Below are positions 43,643-54,500 of a stretch of 64,000 bases of DNA, piece by piece (positions within the stretch are counted from its first letter, which is position 1; every line of letters starts with the position of its first letter). The notes beneath the pieces were generated by a model. The model was not told the DNA's origin. It made no database searches and saw only the letters and a list, made by a program, of their open reading frames with translations. The stretch comes from Sphingomonas lycopersici (GTDB lineage: Bacteria; Pseudomonadota; Alphaproteobacteria; Sphingomonadales; Sphingomonadaceae). The position numbers were made by a program, and so were the translations under genes. The DNA lies in NCBI RefSeq assembly GCF_026130605.1, contig NZ_JANFAU010000004.1, forward strand, positions 310,001-374,000. Reading direction: 5' to 3'.

Positions 43643-44950
43643 TCAGATCAGGGGCACAACAGCTTTGGCCGCTATCTCATCAAGGCCTTCGGTAATCCAC
43701 CTGGCATAGTGGCGCTCGACCATTACCACTGACGTGTCGTGCAGGGCGGCGACGAGCCGTATTGGCAGCCCCTCACGAATGCCTCGAACGATCGAGCTAT
43801 GCCGCAACGCATATGGAACGATGTCATCCGCGATGCCCAACCGTTTCGTGATTTCCTTCCAAGGCCGAGTAATTTGAGCCGCAGCCAGCCAAGGCCCGCG
43901 GTAATCGCTCCGCCATTCCGTCGCCGTTACCTGCACATAGCGCCAGCGCTCAAGAAGCGGCGCCTCGCCGGAGCGCCCGACAGTAACGACGTTGAGGGCC
44001 TTCAAGACGTCGCTCCCGACAGGGACGCGCGCAAAGCTTGCTTTCCGCGCCCTGCCCTTTCGCGACGAAGGCATCAGGACCCGGCCATGTTCGGCCTGAA
44101 CATCCGAGACCTTCATGCGGGCGATTTGCGAGAATCGAGCGCCGGTTGCCGCTAGCAGAAGCACCATTCGGCCTAGATCGCCCGTATCATCGATCTCGAA
44201 CGCGACCTTCACAATCGCGCGGACCTGCCGGTCGGATAGTATCTGGCTTTCCCTTACGCCGTTCGAATCCTCTTCAATTTCGCCACCTGGCTGTCGCAGG
44301 CCCAATTTGACTGTGCTTGGGAAGTCCGCGGGGAGCGCCTCCCGATACGAAACGTACGCATCGTTCAACGCCGCCTTGAGGTCATTCGAAATCCGGCGCC
44401 GGGTGGAGGCCTTGACCTGCAGACTCGACCTCCAAGCCTCAAGCTGCGCCACCGATAGTTTATCCAGCCCCGATTTCGCGAATTCGAAACCATCAATCGT
44501 TATCGTGAGGCGGTTCGCGCCGGATTTCACAGGACGCCCGACCCGTCCCGAATGTCGCGCATCACGCATCGCAACGTACTTTGAAACCACCTCGTTAACG
44601 GTCGGAACCTCGACTATGGTTTCGGTTACCGCGGGCGCCTTCGGATCATCTTCCGACGCCCCGCCTGCCAATTGACGCTCGCACCAGACAATTGCGACGC
44701 CGACAGCCTGATCCCAGCTCAATATCAATTCGCCATCGGCATCATGCACGTCGTCGACGGCGCCGATACGTTGCTTGATGTATCGATCCCCAAGTCGAAC
44801 GCGAGCCATCCACACGCCTCGATGGAGCCCTTTGACGTACCCGAGATGCTTCCCCTCCCCAATTGCGCGCCAATATGGTTCCCGCCTGGACGCGAGCCGC
44901 GCCCGCGCAGTTCGATCCTGGATCCTGACTTCGACGACATATTTCGCCAT
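43643..44950 (-). CDS. Tyrosine-family site-specific integrase
   Basis: The 435-residue protein has an N-terminal DNA-binding region, a core-binding domain around ATVNEVVSKYVAMRDARHSG, and a catalytic domain. In that domain the first Arg is in LLLAATGARFSQIARMKV, box II reads PYALRHSSIVRG (Tyr in place of the usual His before xxR), the later His is in ALHDTSVVMVERHY and the nucleophile Tyr is at about 415. It inserts or excises DNA at an att site. A tRNA-derived att lies 218 bases upstream, so this is the likely cognate enzyme. It seems intact. Confidence 0.92.
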   Translation of the reverse strand: MAKYVVEVRIQDRTARARLASRREPYWRAIGEGKHLGYVKGLHRGVWMARVRLGDRYIKQRIGAVDDVHDADGELILSWDQAVGVAIVWCERQLAGGASEDDPKAPAVTETIVEVPTVNEVVSKYVAMRDARHSGRVGRPVKSGANRLTITIDGFEFAKSGLDKLSVAQLEAWRSSLQVKASTRRRISNDLKAALNDAYVSYREALPADFPSTVKLGLRQPGGEIEEDSNGVRESQILSDRQVRAIVKVAFEIDDTGDLGRMVLLLAATGARFSQIARMKVSDVQAEHGRVLMPSSRKGRARKASFARVPVGSDVLKALNVVTVGRSGEAPLLERWRYVQVTATEWRSDYRGPWLAAAQITRPWKEITKRLGIADDIVPYALRHSSIVRGIREGLPIRLVAALHDTSVVMVERHYARWITEGLDEIAAKAVVPLI

Positions 44951-45020
44951 TTCAATACCTTAGGATCAAAAGCACAGCGGAAAGTCGCCGCGCCGCGACC
45001 TAATATCACAATTCGAAAAA

Positions 45021-45135
45021 TGCGGTAATATGCGGTAATATCGGTCGGCGAACTGCCTTGGACCTTCTTGGACTAGAACCTTAATTAATTTCGATATTTC
45101 AATGATATACCTGAATCCACAGGAGTCCGTTGGAC
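45021..45135. repeat. Integrase-arm-like repeats in an AT-rich attachment region
   Basis: TGCGGTAATA occurs twice in tandem (45021-45040). TTGGAC occurs at 45058, 45068 and 45130. The region between integrase and att is strongly AT-rich compared with the window. Such repeats are typical of arm-type binding sites for tyrosine integrases. The assignment is by position and pattern. Confidence 0.5.
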
Positions 45136-45167
45136 TTCTAAAAATCTCGCAAATATAAAGAAACATC

Positions 45168-45213
45168 CCCTCTCACGGCGAAAACACGGGTTCGAGTCCC
45201 GTAGGGGTCACCA
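45168..45213 (+). other. Displaced 3' half of tRNA-Glu(CTC), att site of an integrated island
   Basis: From the anticodon loop CTCTCAC (anticodon CTC) the sequence reads through the variable region. The T arm follows (ACGGG-TTCGAGT-CCCGT, 45186-45202), then the acceptor strand AGGGGTC, A73 and CCA (45211-45213). The 5' half (expected to begin GACCCCT) is absent; the upstream bases do not form the anticodon stem. This is the usual footprint of an island integrated at a tRNA 3' end. Because the fragment reads plus, the intact tRNA should lie to the left; no second copy was found in the window. Confidence 0.85.
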
Positions 45214-45257
45214 GCGGCAGGACGCGCGACGGCACCAGGCCCCGCGGGGAAATCCGA

Positions 45258-46385
45258 TCATCGCGGCAGGATGTCTTCGTAGCTCGCATCGAGTTCGACC
45301 GCGCGGCGCTCGTCGGCCCGCGCCCGGCTCGTCTTGCCCATGCCGCGCAGCACGAGGCTGCGGTTGAAATAAGCGGTCGCCGATCCGGGGGCGTAGCGGA
45401 TTGCCTTATCCGCATCCTCGAGCGCACGTTCCTCATCGCCGTCATGCGCATGAGCGATGCTGCGGTTGAGATACGCCTGCGACAATTTGGGCGCGATCGC
45501 GATCGCCTGATCGAACGCCTCGATCGCCCCGCTCATATCGCCCTGCCAGGCGCGCGTCAGGCCGTCCGCGACATGCGCGCCGGCCACCCCGGCGGGGCCG
45601 CGCCGGGCCGCACCGACGAAGTTGCGACACAGTGACAAATCACGACTCGGATCGTCCACCGTACAGGCATTCCAATCCCCCCTTCGCGATCGCCACGGCG
45701 CGGCATGCGCACCCGTAACGACAATATCCGAAGCACCATCCGCCTGGGATGATTCCATGTGCCGGCCTGGCGCCGGAAGCGGCGGCGGCGGCGGAGGAGG
45801 AGGAGGAGGAGGCGGTGGCGCCGCAGCCACGATCGGCGCGGCGGACATCGCAAACCCTGATGACGCGCGCGACGCGACCCTCGCCCTCTCGCGCGTCTCC
45901 GCTGCCACCTCCGGCGGCCGGGAAGCCGAAGCCTCCGGCGACGGCGCAGAGGGCGTCTCCGGCACGCTGGAAGGGGTTTTGGCTTCCGGCGCCGGACCGG
46001 TGCTCGCCACCTCTTTGGGCATAGCCGGGCCAACAGGCGCGGCGGCATTCGGCGCGAGTTCGCCGGCCGGCGCGGTGACGGCGGGCGCTGGAGCCGGCGC
46101 CGGCGCCGGCGATGCTGCCTGCTCGCCCGGCCCCTGATCGTAGCGCTCGATCGTGACCCAGGCGGCCGGCACGCCGATCACCGCCATCAGCGCCACTGCA
46201 ACGAGCGCCCCGACCTGCGGCCGTTGGAACCAGCCGGCGCGGCGGCCGCGACGCGGCGGCGCTTCGGCAAGCGGCGGCTTTCCGTCGAACCGCCGCATCG
46301 CGCGCTCGATCGCGGCCTCCCGCCGGGTGGGCGCGGGCGGCGGGGGCTCGGGCAACACGGCCTTGAGATCGTCGTCCTCCGCCAT
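45258..46385 (-). CDS. Membrane-anchored TPR protein with Pro-rich linker
   Basis: The protein has 375 residues. The N-terminal cytoplasmic part has RREAAIERAMRRFDGKP, then one membrane helix (VGALVAVALMAVIGVPAAWVTI), a long Ala/Pro linker, and a run of 13 prolines near residue 205. The C-terminal TPR repeats (AIEAFDQAIAIAPKLSQAYLN and ALEDADKAIRYAPGSATAYFN) are periplasmic. It probably binds a partner protein. It is the last of three minus-strand genes after an ECF sigma factor and a vWA lipoprotein, a combination recurring in sphingomonads (from memory), so it may be part of that sigma-factor control. Confidence 0.82.
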   Translation of the reverse strand: MAEDDDLKAVLPEPPPPAPTRREAAIERAMRRFDGKPPLAEAPPRRGRRAGWFQRPQVGALVAVALMAVIGVPAAWVTIERYDQGPGEQAASPAPAPAPAPAVTAPAGELAPNAAAPVGPAMPKEVASTGPAPEAKTPSSVPETPSAPSPEASASRPPEVAAETRERARVASRASSGFAMSAAPIVAAAPPPPPPPPPPPPPLPAPGRHMESSQADGASDIVVTGAHAAPWRSRRGDWNACTVDDPSRDLSLCRNFVGAARRGPAGVAGAHVADGLTRAWQGDMSGAIEAFDQAIAIAPKLSQAYLNRSIAHAHDGDEERALEDADKAIRYAPGSATAYFNRSLVLRGMGKTSRARADERRAVELDASYEDILPR

Positions 46386-46531
46386 TCAGCGGCTCCGGCT
46401 GCTGACGAAGCGGAGGATCTCGACCCATCTGAAAGGCTTGGCGCGCATCTGGCGTCCCTATACCGCCCCTTTGCCGGCCGGTCGAATATCCTGTGATGCG
46501 GCGGCGACGGAATATCGCCGCCGCATCGCGA

Positions 46532-48259
<1,728 letters not shown>

Positions 48260-48351
48260 GGACGTCTCCCTGACAATGGCGGGCAAAACCGCCCGTCAAT
48301 CACTGGGACGCGCCTCCCCGGCGAATCCTTGGGACCCCCATGAGATTTTTT

Positions 48352-48894
48352 TCAGTCCTCTCCCCGCGCGATGGCGATCAGCCGCCGGGCCTCGTGCATC
48401 CGCCACGACACCGTCGCCTCCGCGATGCCCAGAATCTCGGCCGCCTCGGCGTGACTGAGCTGTTGCCCGGCGACCAGCACCACCGCATCGCGATAGGCCG
48501 GCTTCAGCCGTGCGATCGCGCTGCGCAGCCACATCGCGTCGTGGAGGTCGCGCCCGTCGGGCGCGCGTGCGAGCCCGACGACGACCGCCAGCCGCTCGGT
48601 AAACCCCGCGAATGACCGGCGGCGGCGGCGGAAGTCGCGGCACGCGTTGAACACGATGCCGCACAGCCAGGTGCTGAATTTGGCCTCGCGCCGAAACCCG
48701 CCGATTTTCTCGACCAGAACGCAACAGACATCCTGTGCGATATCGTCCGCGTCGCTGCGCGATCCGGTCAACTGCCACGCCAGACCGTGGATGCGGTCAT
48801 AATGCCGGCGTAGCAGCGCCTCGACCGCGCGCCGGTCGCCATCGACCGCGGCGGACAACAGGTCGGAGTCCGGATCTGATGCGAAATCCGCCAT
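48352..48894 (-). CDS. ECF-type RNA polymerase sigma factor
   Basis: The 180-residue protein has region 2 (LLRRHYDRIHGLAWQLTGSRSDADDIAQDV, with FSTWLCGIVFNACRDFRR) and region 4 (LKPAYRDAVVLVAGQQLSHAEAAEIL and AEATVSWRMHEARRL). Both halves are complete. It directs polymerase to a small set of promoters, probably including its own operon. The frame extends to 49182, but the ATG at 48894 starts the normal N-terminus. No anti-sigma factor is adjacent, so control may run through the vWA or TPR proteins. Confidence 0.92.
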   Translation of the reverse strand: MADFASDPDSDLLSAAVDGDRRAVEALLRRHYDRIHGLAWQLTGSRSDADDIAQDVCCVLVEKIGGFRREAKFSTWLCGIVFNACRDFRRRRRSFAGFTERLAVVVGLARAPDGRDLHDAMWLRSAIARLKPAYRDAVVLVAGQQLSHAEAAEILGIAEATVSWRMHEARRLIAIARGED

Positions 48895-49018
48895 TGCGAC
48901 GCTGTTTGCCTCAATCGCGGGTCGAGCGCCATGTGCAACCATAACGACCGCGCGTGGCGCTTGATCGACGCCCGGCATAATGCTGTGACGCTCGCGACGG
49001 GGTTGCAAAGGAAATGGG

Positions 49019-49690
49019 GTGCAAGACGGGCGAACGGCGCTGTCGCCGACATTGATCGTCGAGGATGATCCGGCGATCCAGTTTCGCATCAGGCGCCTGG
49101 TCAGGGGCATCGAGGGGCCGGATGCCGCGATCGACACCGCCGCCACGCTCGCCGAGGCGCGCGCGCTGCTGGTCAGGAGCAATTATGCGCTGGCGCTGAT
49201 CGATATCGGTTTGCCCGACGGCAATGGCTGCGATCTGATCGCCGAACTCCACGAACGCAAAGCGAGCACCCAGACGGTGGTGATCTCGGCCTGGGGCAGC
49301 GAATCCGTCGTCATCAACGCGCTGCGCAGCGGCGCGATCGGCTATCTGCTCAAGGAACGCGAAGACATCGAACTCGATCTGCTGCTGCGGAGCATCCAGC
49401 GCGGCGGCGCACCGATCGACCCGGCGATCGCGCGCCAGATCCTCACCTTCCTCCCCGCCGAGCAACATGCCGCCAGCGCGCCACAAGCGTCGACCAGCCA
49501 GATCACGACGCGCGAGCGCGAAATCCTGCACCTCGTGTCGCTCGGCCGCACCAATCGCGAGATCGCCGACGAGCTCTGCCTGTCGCGCCTGACGATCGAG
49601 ACCCACGCCAAGACGATCTATCGCAAGCTGGCGGTGAGTTCGCGGACCGCCGCGGTGTTCAAGGCGAAATCACTGGGCCTGCTCGGGTGA
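49019..49690 (+). CDS. NarL/FixJ-type response regulator
   Basis: The 223-residue protein starts at GTG. The receiver has LIVEDDPAIQFRIRRLV, Asp in ALIDIGLPDGNGCDL, the switch in VVISAWGSESVV and GYLLKE with the conserved Lys. A LuxR-type helix-turn-helix follows (TTREREILHLVSLGRTNREIA and LSRLTIETHAKTIYRKL). Its stop overlaps the kinase GTG by 4 bases (49687-49690). It likely regulates the neighbouring secretion genes or the divergent sigma operon (inference). Confidence 0.92.
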   Translation: MQDGRTALSPTLIVEDDPAIQFRIRRLVRGIEGPDAAIDTAATLAEARALLVRSNYALALIDIGLPDGNGCDLIAELHERKASTQTVVISAWGSESVVINALRSGAIGYLLKEREDIELDLLLRSIQRGGAPIDPAIARQILTFLPAEQHAASAPQASTSQITTREREILHLVSLGRTNREIADELCLSRLTIETHAKTIYRKLAVSSRTAAVFKAKSLGLLG

Positions 49691-51546
49691 CGCTGCGCGC
49701 CTGGTTGCTGCTGATCCCGCTGATCGCGCTGTGTCTGGTGCTGGCCTTCGGCGCACTCCGCGACCAAGGCACGCAGCCGACGGCGCTGACCGAGGCGGAA
49801 GCGGTACGGGCCGGCTGGGACAGCGCTGCGCCGCCGCCGACCGGCTGGACCAGGGTGCAATTGCCCGATCTGTGGGCGGCGCGCTGGCCCGAGCATGATG
49901 GCGTCACATGGTATCGCCTGCGCTGGCGACAAGACGATGCGCGCCGCCCGGTTGCGATCATGGTCGATCAGGTCACGCTTGCCGGCGCGATCTACGTCAA
50001 CGGCAGCCTGATCGCGCGCGACCGGCACCTGACCGAGCCGTTGTCGCGGCATTGGGCAATGCCGCAATATTTCCTGCTGAGTGCACCGACATTGCGCAAA
50101 GGCGAAAACCTGCTGACGATCCGGGTTTCGGGCCTCGCGCGATACAAGCCGGGGCTCGGCAAGATCGAGATCGGCGCGCCCGCGGCGATCGACGCTCAAT
50201 TCCGCCGTGCCACCTTCGTCAATTACGACCTGAAGCTGATCTCAATCGTCGCCGCGCTGACGATGGCGGCCTTGTTCTTGCTGATCTGGCTGCTGCGGCG
50301 GCGGGACGGGATGTTCGGCTGGATCGCCGTCGCACAATTCTGCGCCTCGCTTTATTATTATAATTTCGTCGCGCGGGAAATCTGGCCGTTCCAGACGACC
50401 GACGGGTGGCAGATGTTCGTCGGCATCTCCAATATGCTCGCCGGCGCCGCCTTTGCGACCTTTCTCCTCCGCTACGGCGATGCATTTTATCCGCGGGTGG
50501 AGCGCTGGGCTGCCGCCGCCTGTCTTGTCGCGACGATGATCGGCATCGTCGCTCCGCGCATGGCGGGCCATTATGTCGGTTATTATCATCTGGCCGGGGT
50601 ATTGCTCTATTACGCCGGCGTGGCGTGGTTCGCGCGCCATGCGATCCGCGTGCCGCGGCCGGACAATATCGCGCTCCTCGTATGCCAGAGCCTGCCGGTG
50701 TTGGCCTCGACGCACGATCTTGCGCTCTATTTCGACTGGATTCGCGGCGATAGCTATCTGTTTGGCGCGTCGGCGATGTTGGCTTTGCTGGGGGGCAGCT
50801 TCGCGGTCGCCTATCGACTGGTCGGCGCGACGCGCCGGATCGAGCAGTTCAACGCCGAATTGCAGGCCGAAGTCGCCGCCGCCACCGCCGAACTGAGCGC
50901 GACGCTGGAGCGCGAACACCGGCTCGCGATCGCCCATTCGCGCGCGGGGGAGCGGTTGCGGATCGTGCGCGATTTGCATGACGGGTTCGGCGGGATGCTG
51001 GTCAGCGCGATCGCGCGGATGGAAAATGCCCCCGGTCCCGCCCCCGGCGACGCGACGCTCGCCATGCTCAAGGCGATGCGCAACGATCTGCGACTGGTGA
51101 TCGACCAGACGATGATCGATCAGGGCGGGCTGGTCGAAATGCTCGCGCCGCTGCGGCATCGATCGGGCCAGTTGCTTGAAACCGCGGGGATCGAGCTCGA
51201 CTGGCGGCTGAGCAATGTCGACAATTTCGAGCTGGACGGGCGGCGCGGGCTCAATCTGCTGCGGTTTCTGCAGGAGGGGCTGACCAATATCTTCAGCCAC
51301 AGCGGCGCAACCCGGGCGCAGGTGGAGATCATCCGCGACGGCGATCGCGTCCTAGTGCGCATCGCCGATAACGGTCACGGCATCGCGCCGGCGCGGGCGG
51401 GTCATGCCGGCGCGGGGATGGAAAGCCTGCGCGAGCGCGCCGCGGCGATGGGCGGCGCACTCGCAGTGCATTCCTCAGGCGAGGGAACCCACCTCGACCT
51501 CGCCTTCCCCGCGCGACCGCGCGAAGCGGCCGACGCCGACGGCTGA
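49687..51546 (+). CDS. Membrane histidine kinase of the HisKA_3 type
   Basis: The protein has 619 residues. An N-terminal helix (LRAWLLLIPLIALCLVLAF) and a periplasmic carbohydrate-binding-like domain (VTWYRLRWRQDDARR, AGAIYVNGSLIARD) are followed by about seven helices (from LISIVAALTMAALFLLIWLL to YLFGASAMLALLGGSFAVAY). A short coiled coil leads to the kinase core with H-box RLRIVRDLHDGFGGMLVSAI, GLTNIFSHSGATRA and VRIADNGHGI. This is the 7TMR-DISM/HisKA_3 architecture. It is the sensor for the regulator at 49019. The stop at 51546 meets the TpsA stop at 51549. Confidence 0.92.
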   Translation: MTLRAWLLLIPLIALCLVLAFGALRDQGTQPTALTEAEAVRAGWDSAAPPPTGWTRVQLPDLWAARWPEHDGVTWYRLRWRQDDARRPVAIMVDQVTLAGAIYVNGSLIARDRHLTEPLSRHWAMPQYFLLSAPTLRKGENLLTIRVSGLARYKPGLGKIEIGAPAAIDAQFRRATFVNYDLKLISIVAALTMAALFLLIWLLRRRDGMFGWIAVAQFCASLYYYNFVAREIWPFQTTDGWQMFVGISNMLAGAAFATFLLRYGDAFYPRVERWAAAACLVATMIGIVAPRMAGHYVGYYHLAGVLLYYAGVAWFARHAIRVPRPDNIALLVCQSLPVLASTHDLALYFDWIRGDSYLFGASAMLALLGGSFAVAYRLVGATRRIEQFNAELQAEVAAATAELSATLEREHRLAIAHSRAGERLRIVRDLHDGFGGMLVSAIARMENAPGPAPGDATLAMLKAMRNDLRLVIDQTMIDQGGLVEMLAPLRHRSGQLLETAGIELDWRLSNVDNFELDGRRGLNLLRFLQEGLTNIFSHSGATRAQVEIIRDGDRVLVRIADNGHGIAPARAGHAGAGMESLRERAAAMGGALAVHSSGEGTHLDLAFPARPREAADADG

Positions 51547-51548
51547 CG

Positions 51549-54500
51549 TCACCGCATTTCGCCTGCAATCGATTGCCGGGATTTCTGCATTTTCTCGAGG
51601 AATTTCGTCATGACCTCGAACGCCTCGTTGCGTTTGGTGGTCAGGCTTTGCAGCAGCAGTATGTCAATTTGCTGATAGCTGGACAGCGCATCGATCTTCA
51701 CTTTGAGCGACGCCACGATATCCTCCAGCTCTTTCTGGAGCTTCGCCTGTTGCGATTTCGAGGTCTCCAGGTAAATCTTCTTCTGATATTCTATTGTTTT
51801 TTCGGTGATTTGATCGTTCAGGCTCGCGATTTCCCCGCTCCTCTTCTGAACATCCTCGATCTGCTGCGCCAACTGGCTGTCGAGAAGCTTCGCCCGGTCG
51901 CTCTGCACCGCCATCAGCGCGGTCTCGATATCTATCCCCTGCAAATCGAGGCCGGGCAGGGTTGCCGGGGAGATAGTCGGCGACGGCCCGGTCGTATTCT
52001 TCACATCCAGAGTCCCTGTCGTGAACGCGATATTGTAGTTTTTCGACGCGGCCAGCGAGCCGAGATTGATCTGATAGGATCCGGCGCTCGCCGTCGTCGT
52101 CGCGGTCGTACCGAGATTGCCGCTCAGCGTATCGCCGTTCACCAGCCCCTGAACATTATAGGTCAGCGCCGGGATCGCCGCGCCGGCCAGGATGCTCTTG
52201 CTGTCGGCAGTAATGTACAGGGTCCGGGGCGTAACCGTCAGGCCGTTCGCCAGCGTGCGATAGCTGATCGCATAATTGCCCAGTCCGGTGCCGATCGCGT
52301 TGGAGGCATTGAGGTCATAACCGCCGATGCCGCTGCCGCTCGTCGCGGCCGAAGACAGGCTGACCGCGGTGATCGCATCGCCGTTGACCAATCCCGCGCC
52401 TGTCGCGCTGCCCGTGGTCGGGTTGGCATCGCCGTAGATACGGCTCACCGCATTGGCCGTGACGACCAACGCACGCGGCGTGATGGTCAACCCGTTGGCC
52501 AGCATGGCATAGCTGATCGCGTAATTGCCGAGGCCCGTCCCGACCGCATTCGAGGCGGTCAGATCATAGCCGCCGACGCCACTCCCGCCAGTCGCCGGCG
52601 AGGACAGGCTGACGCTGTTGATCGTGTCGCCATTGACCAGCCCAACGCCCGTCGCGCCCCCGGTCAGCGGATTGGCGTCGCCGTAGATGCGGCTCACCGC
52701 ATTGGCAGTGATCGTCAACGCACGCGGCGTGACCGTCAGCCCGTTGGCCAGCGTGGCATAGCTGATCGCGTAATTGCCCAGCCCGGTCCCGATCGCATTC
52801 GAGGCGGTCAGATCATAGCCGCCGATCCCGCTCCCGCCGGTCGCCGAGGAGGACAGGCTGACGCTGCTGATCGTGTCACCGTTGACGAGGCCCACGCCCG
52901 TCGCGCCGCCGGTCAGCGGATTGGCGTCGCCGTAGATGCGGCTCACCGCATTGGCAGTGATGACCAGCGGGCGCGCCGTGACGGTCAAGCCGCCGGCGAG
53001 CACCTGATAGCTGATCGTGTAATTGCCGAGCCCGACGCCGACCGCATTCGACGCGACGAGATCGTAGCTGCCGATCCCGCTCGTGCGGGTCGCGGTCGAC
53101 GCGAGGCTGACGCTGTCGATCCGGTCGTTGCCGATCAGCCCCACGCCGGTCGCGGTGCCGGTCGTCGGATTGGCGTCGCCGTAAAGGCGGGTCACCGCGT
53201 CGGGGGTGATCGTCAGCGTCAGCCCGAGCGGGGTGACGGTCAGCCCGCCGGCCAGCGTGACATAGCTGATCGCGTAATTGCCGAGCCCCGTCCCCACCGC
53301 GTTCGACGCGGTGAGGTCGTAGCTGCCGATGCCGCTCATGCTGGTGGCGGGCGAGGACAGGCTGACGGCGCTGATCGTATCGCCGTTGACCAGCCCGGTG
53401 CCCGTCGCCGTACCGGTCGCCGGATTGCTGCTGCCGTAGACGCGGCTCACCGGATCGGCGGTGACCGTCAGCGCGCGCGGCGACACGATCAGCCCGTTGG
53501 CGAGCGGGACATAAGTGATCGCGTAATTGCTCAACCCCGACCCGACCGCGTTCGACGCGGTGAGGCCGTAGCCGCCGACACCGCTCATGCCGGTCGCGAT
53601 CGACGACAGGCGGACGCTGGTGATCGTATCGCCATTGACCAGCCCGGTGCCGGTCGCGCTGCCGGTCAGCGGATTGGCGTCGCCGTAGATGCGGCTCACC
53701 GCATCGGGCGTGATCGTCAGGAGGCGCGGGGTGACGGTCAGCGTGCAGAGCAAATTGATCACGCGGTACGACGGATCGGCCGAGCCGCCGGTGGCGACGA
53801 TCGTATAGCTGCCGACACCGCTGGCGGCGTTCGCCGCGGTCGATAATGTCGCCTGGGTCAGTGGCGTGTCGCCGGGTCGCAGACCATAATAGCCCGCCGT
53901 CAGCGTGGGATTGGCATCGCCGTAGACGCGGCTCACCGCATCGGGGATGATCGTCAGCACGCGCGACCAGCGGTAGAATTCGGGATAATAGCCGGCGCTC
54001 GGCGGCGCCCAGACGGTGCGGAAGTTCCACGCCCGTGCCAGCGTCGCGAATGCCTGGCTGTCCTGGAATTGCGCGGTGGTGAGCCCCTGCGCGCCCGCGT
54101 TGGAACTGGTGCTGCCGCGCGCGAACCCCTGCCCGGTGGCGGCGGTGTCCCAGAAACTGTTGCTGAGGCTGCTCCCCGAATCTGAAAAGCCGATCAGCCC
54201 GCCACTATTGCCGCCGGTCACTTGCCCGGTGGCATAGACCTGATCGATCGCGCCGGCATTCCGCCCGGCGAACCCGCCAGCATAGATGAACCCGCTCACC
54301 GCGCCGCGCGCATAAGCACGCGCGATGCCCCCGTAATTTTCCCCGACGAACCCGCCGAGATTGCTCGCTTGCTGGAGCGGGCCGCTCACCGTCGCGATCG
54401 AATAGGAATCGGTGATCGTTCCGCCGGCCAGGTTGGTGCCGACGAGCCCGCCCGTCGCGGTAAGACCGGTCACACTCCCACCAACCCGCGCGAACCGCAC

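Noticed and set aside
45168..45213. Complete tRNA gene
   Set aside because: The acceptor 5' strand, D arm and anticodon 5' stem are missing; only the 3' half is present.
51573..53846. 757-residue open frame on the plus strand
   Set aside because: It is antisense to the TpsA gene and follows its 249-base repeats; the protein is Arg/Ala/Asp-rich with no domain.
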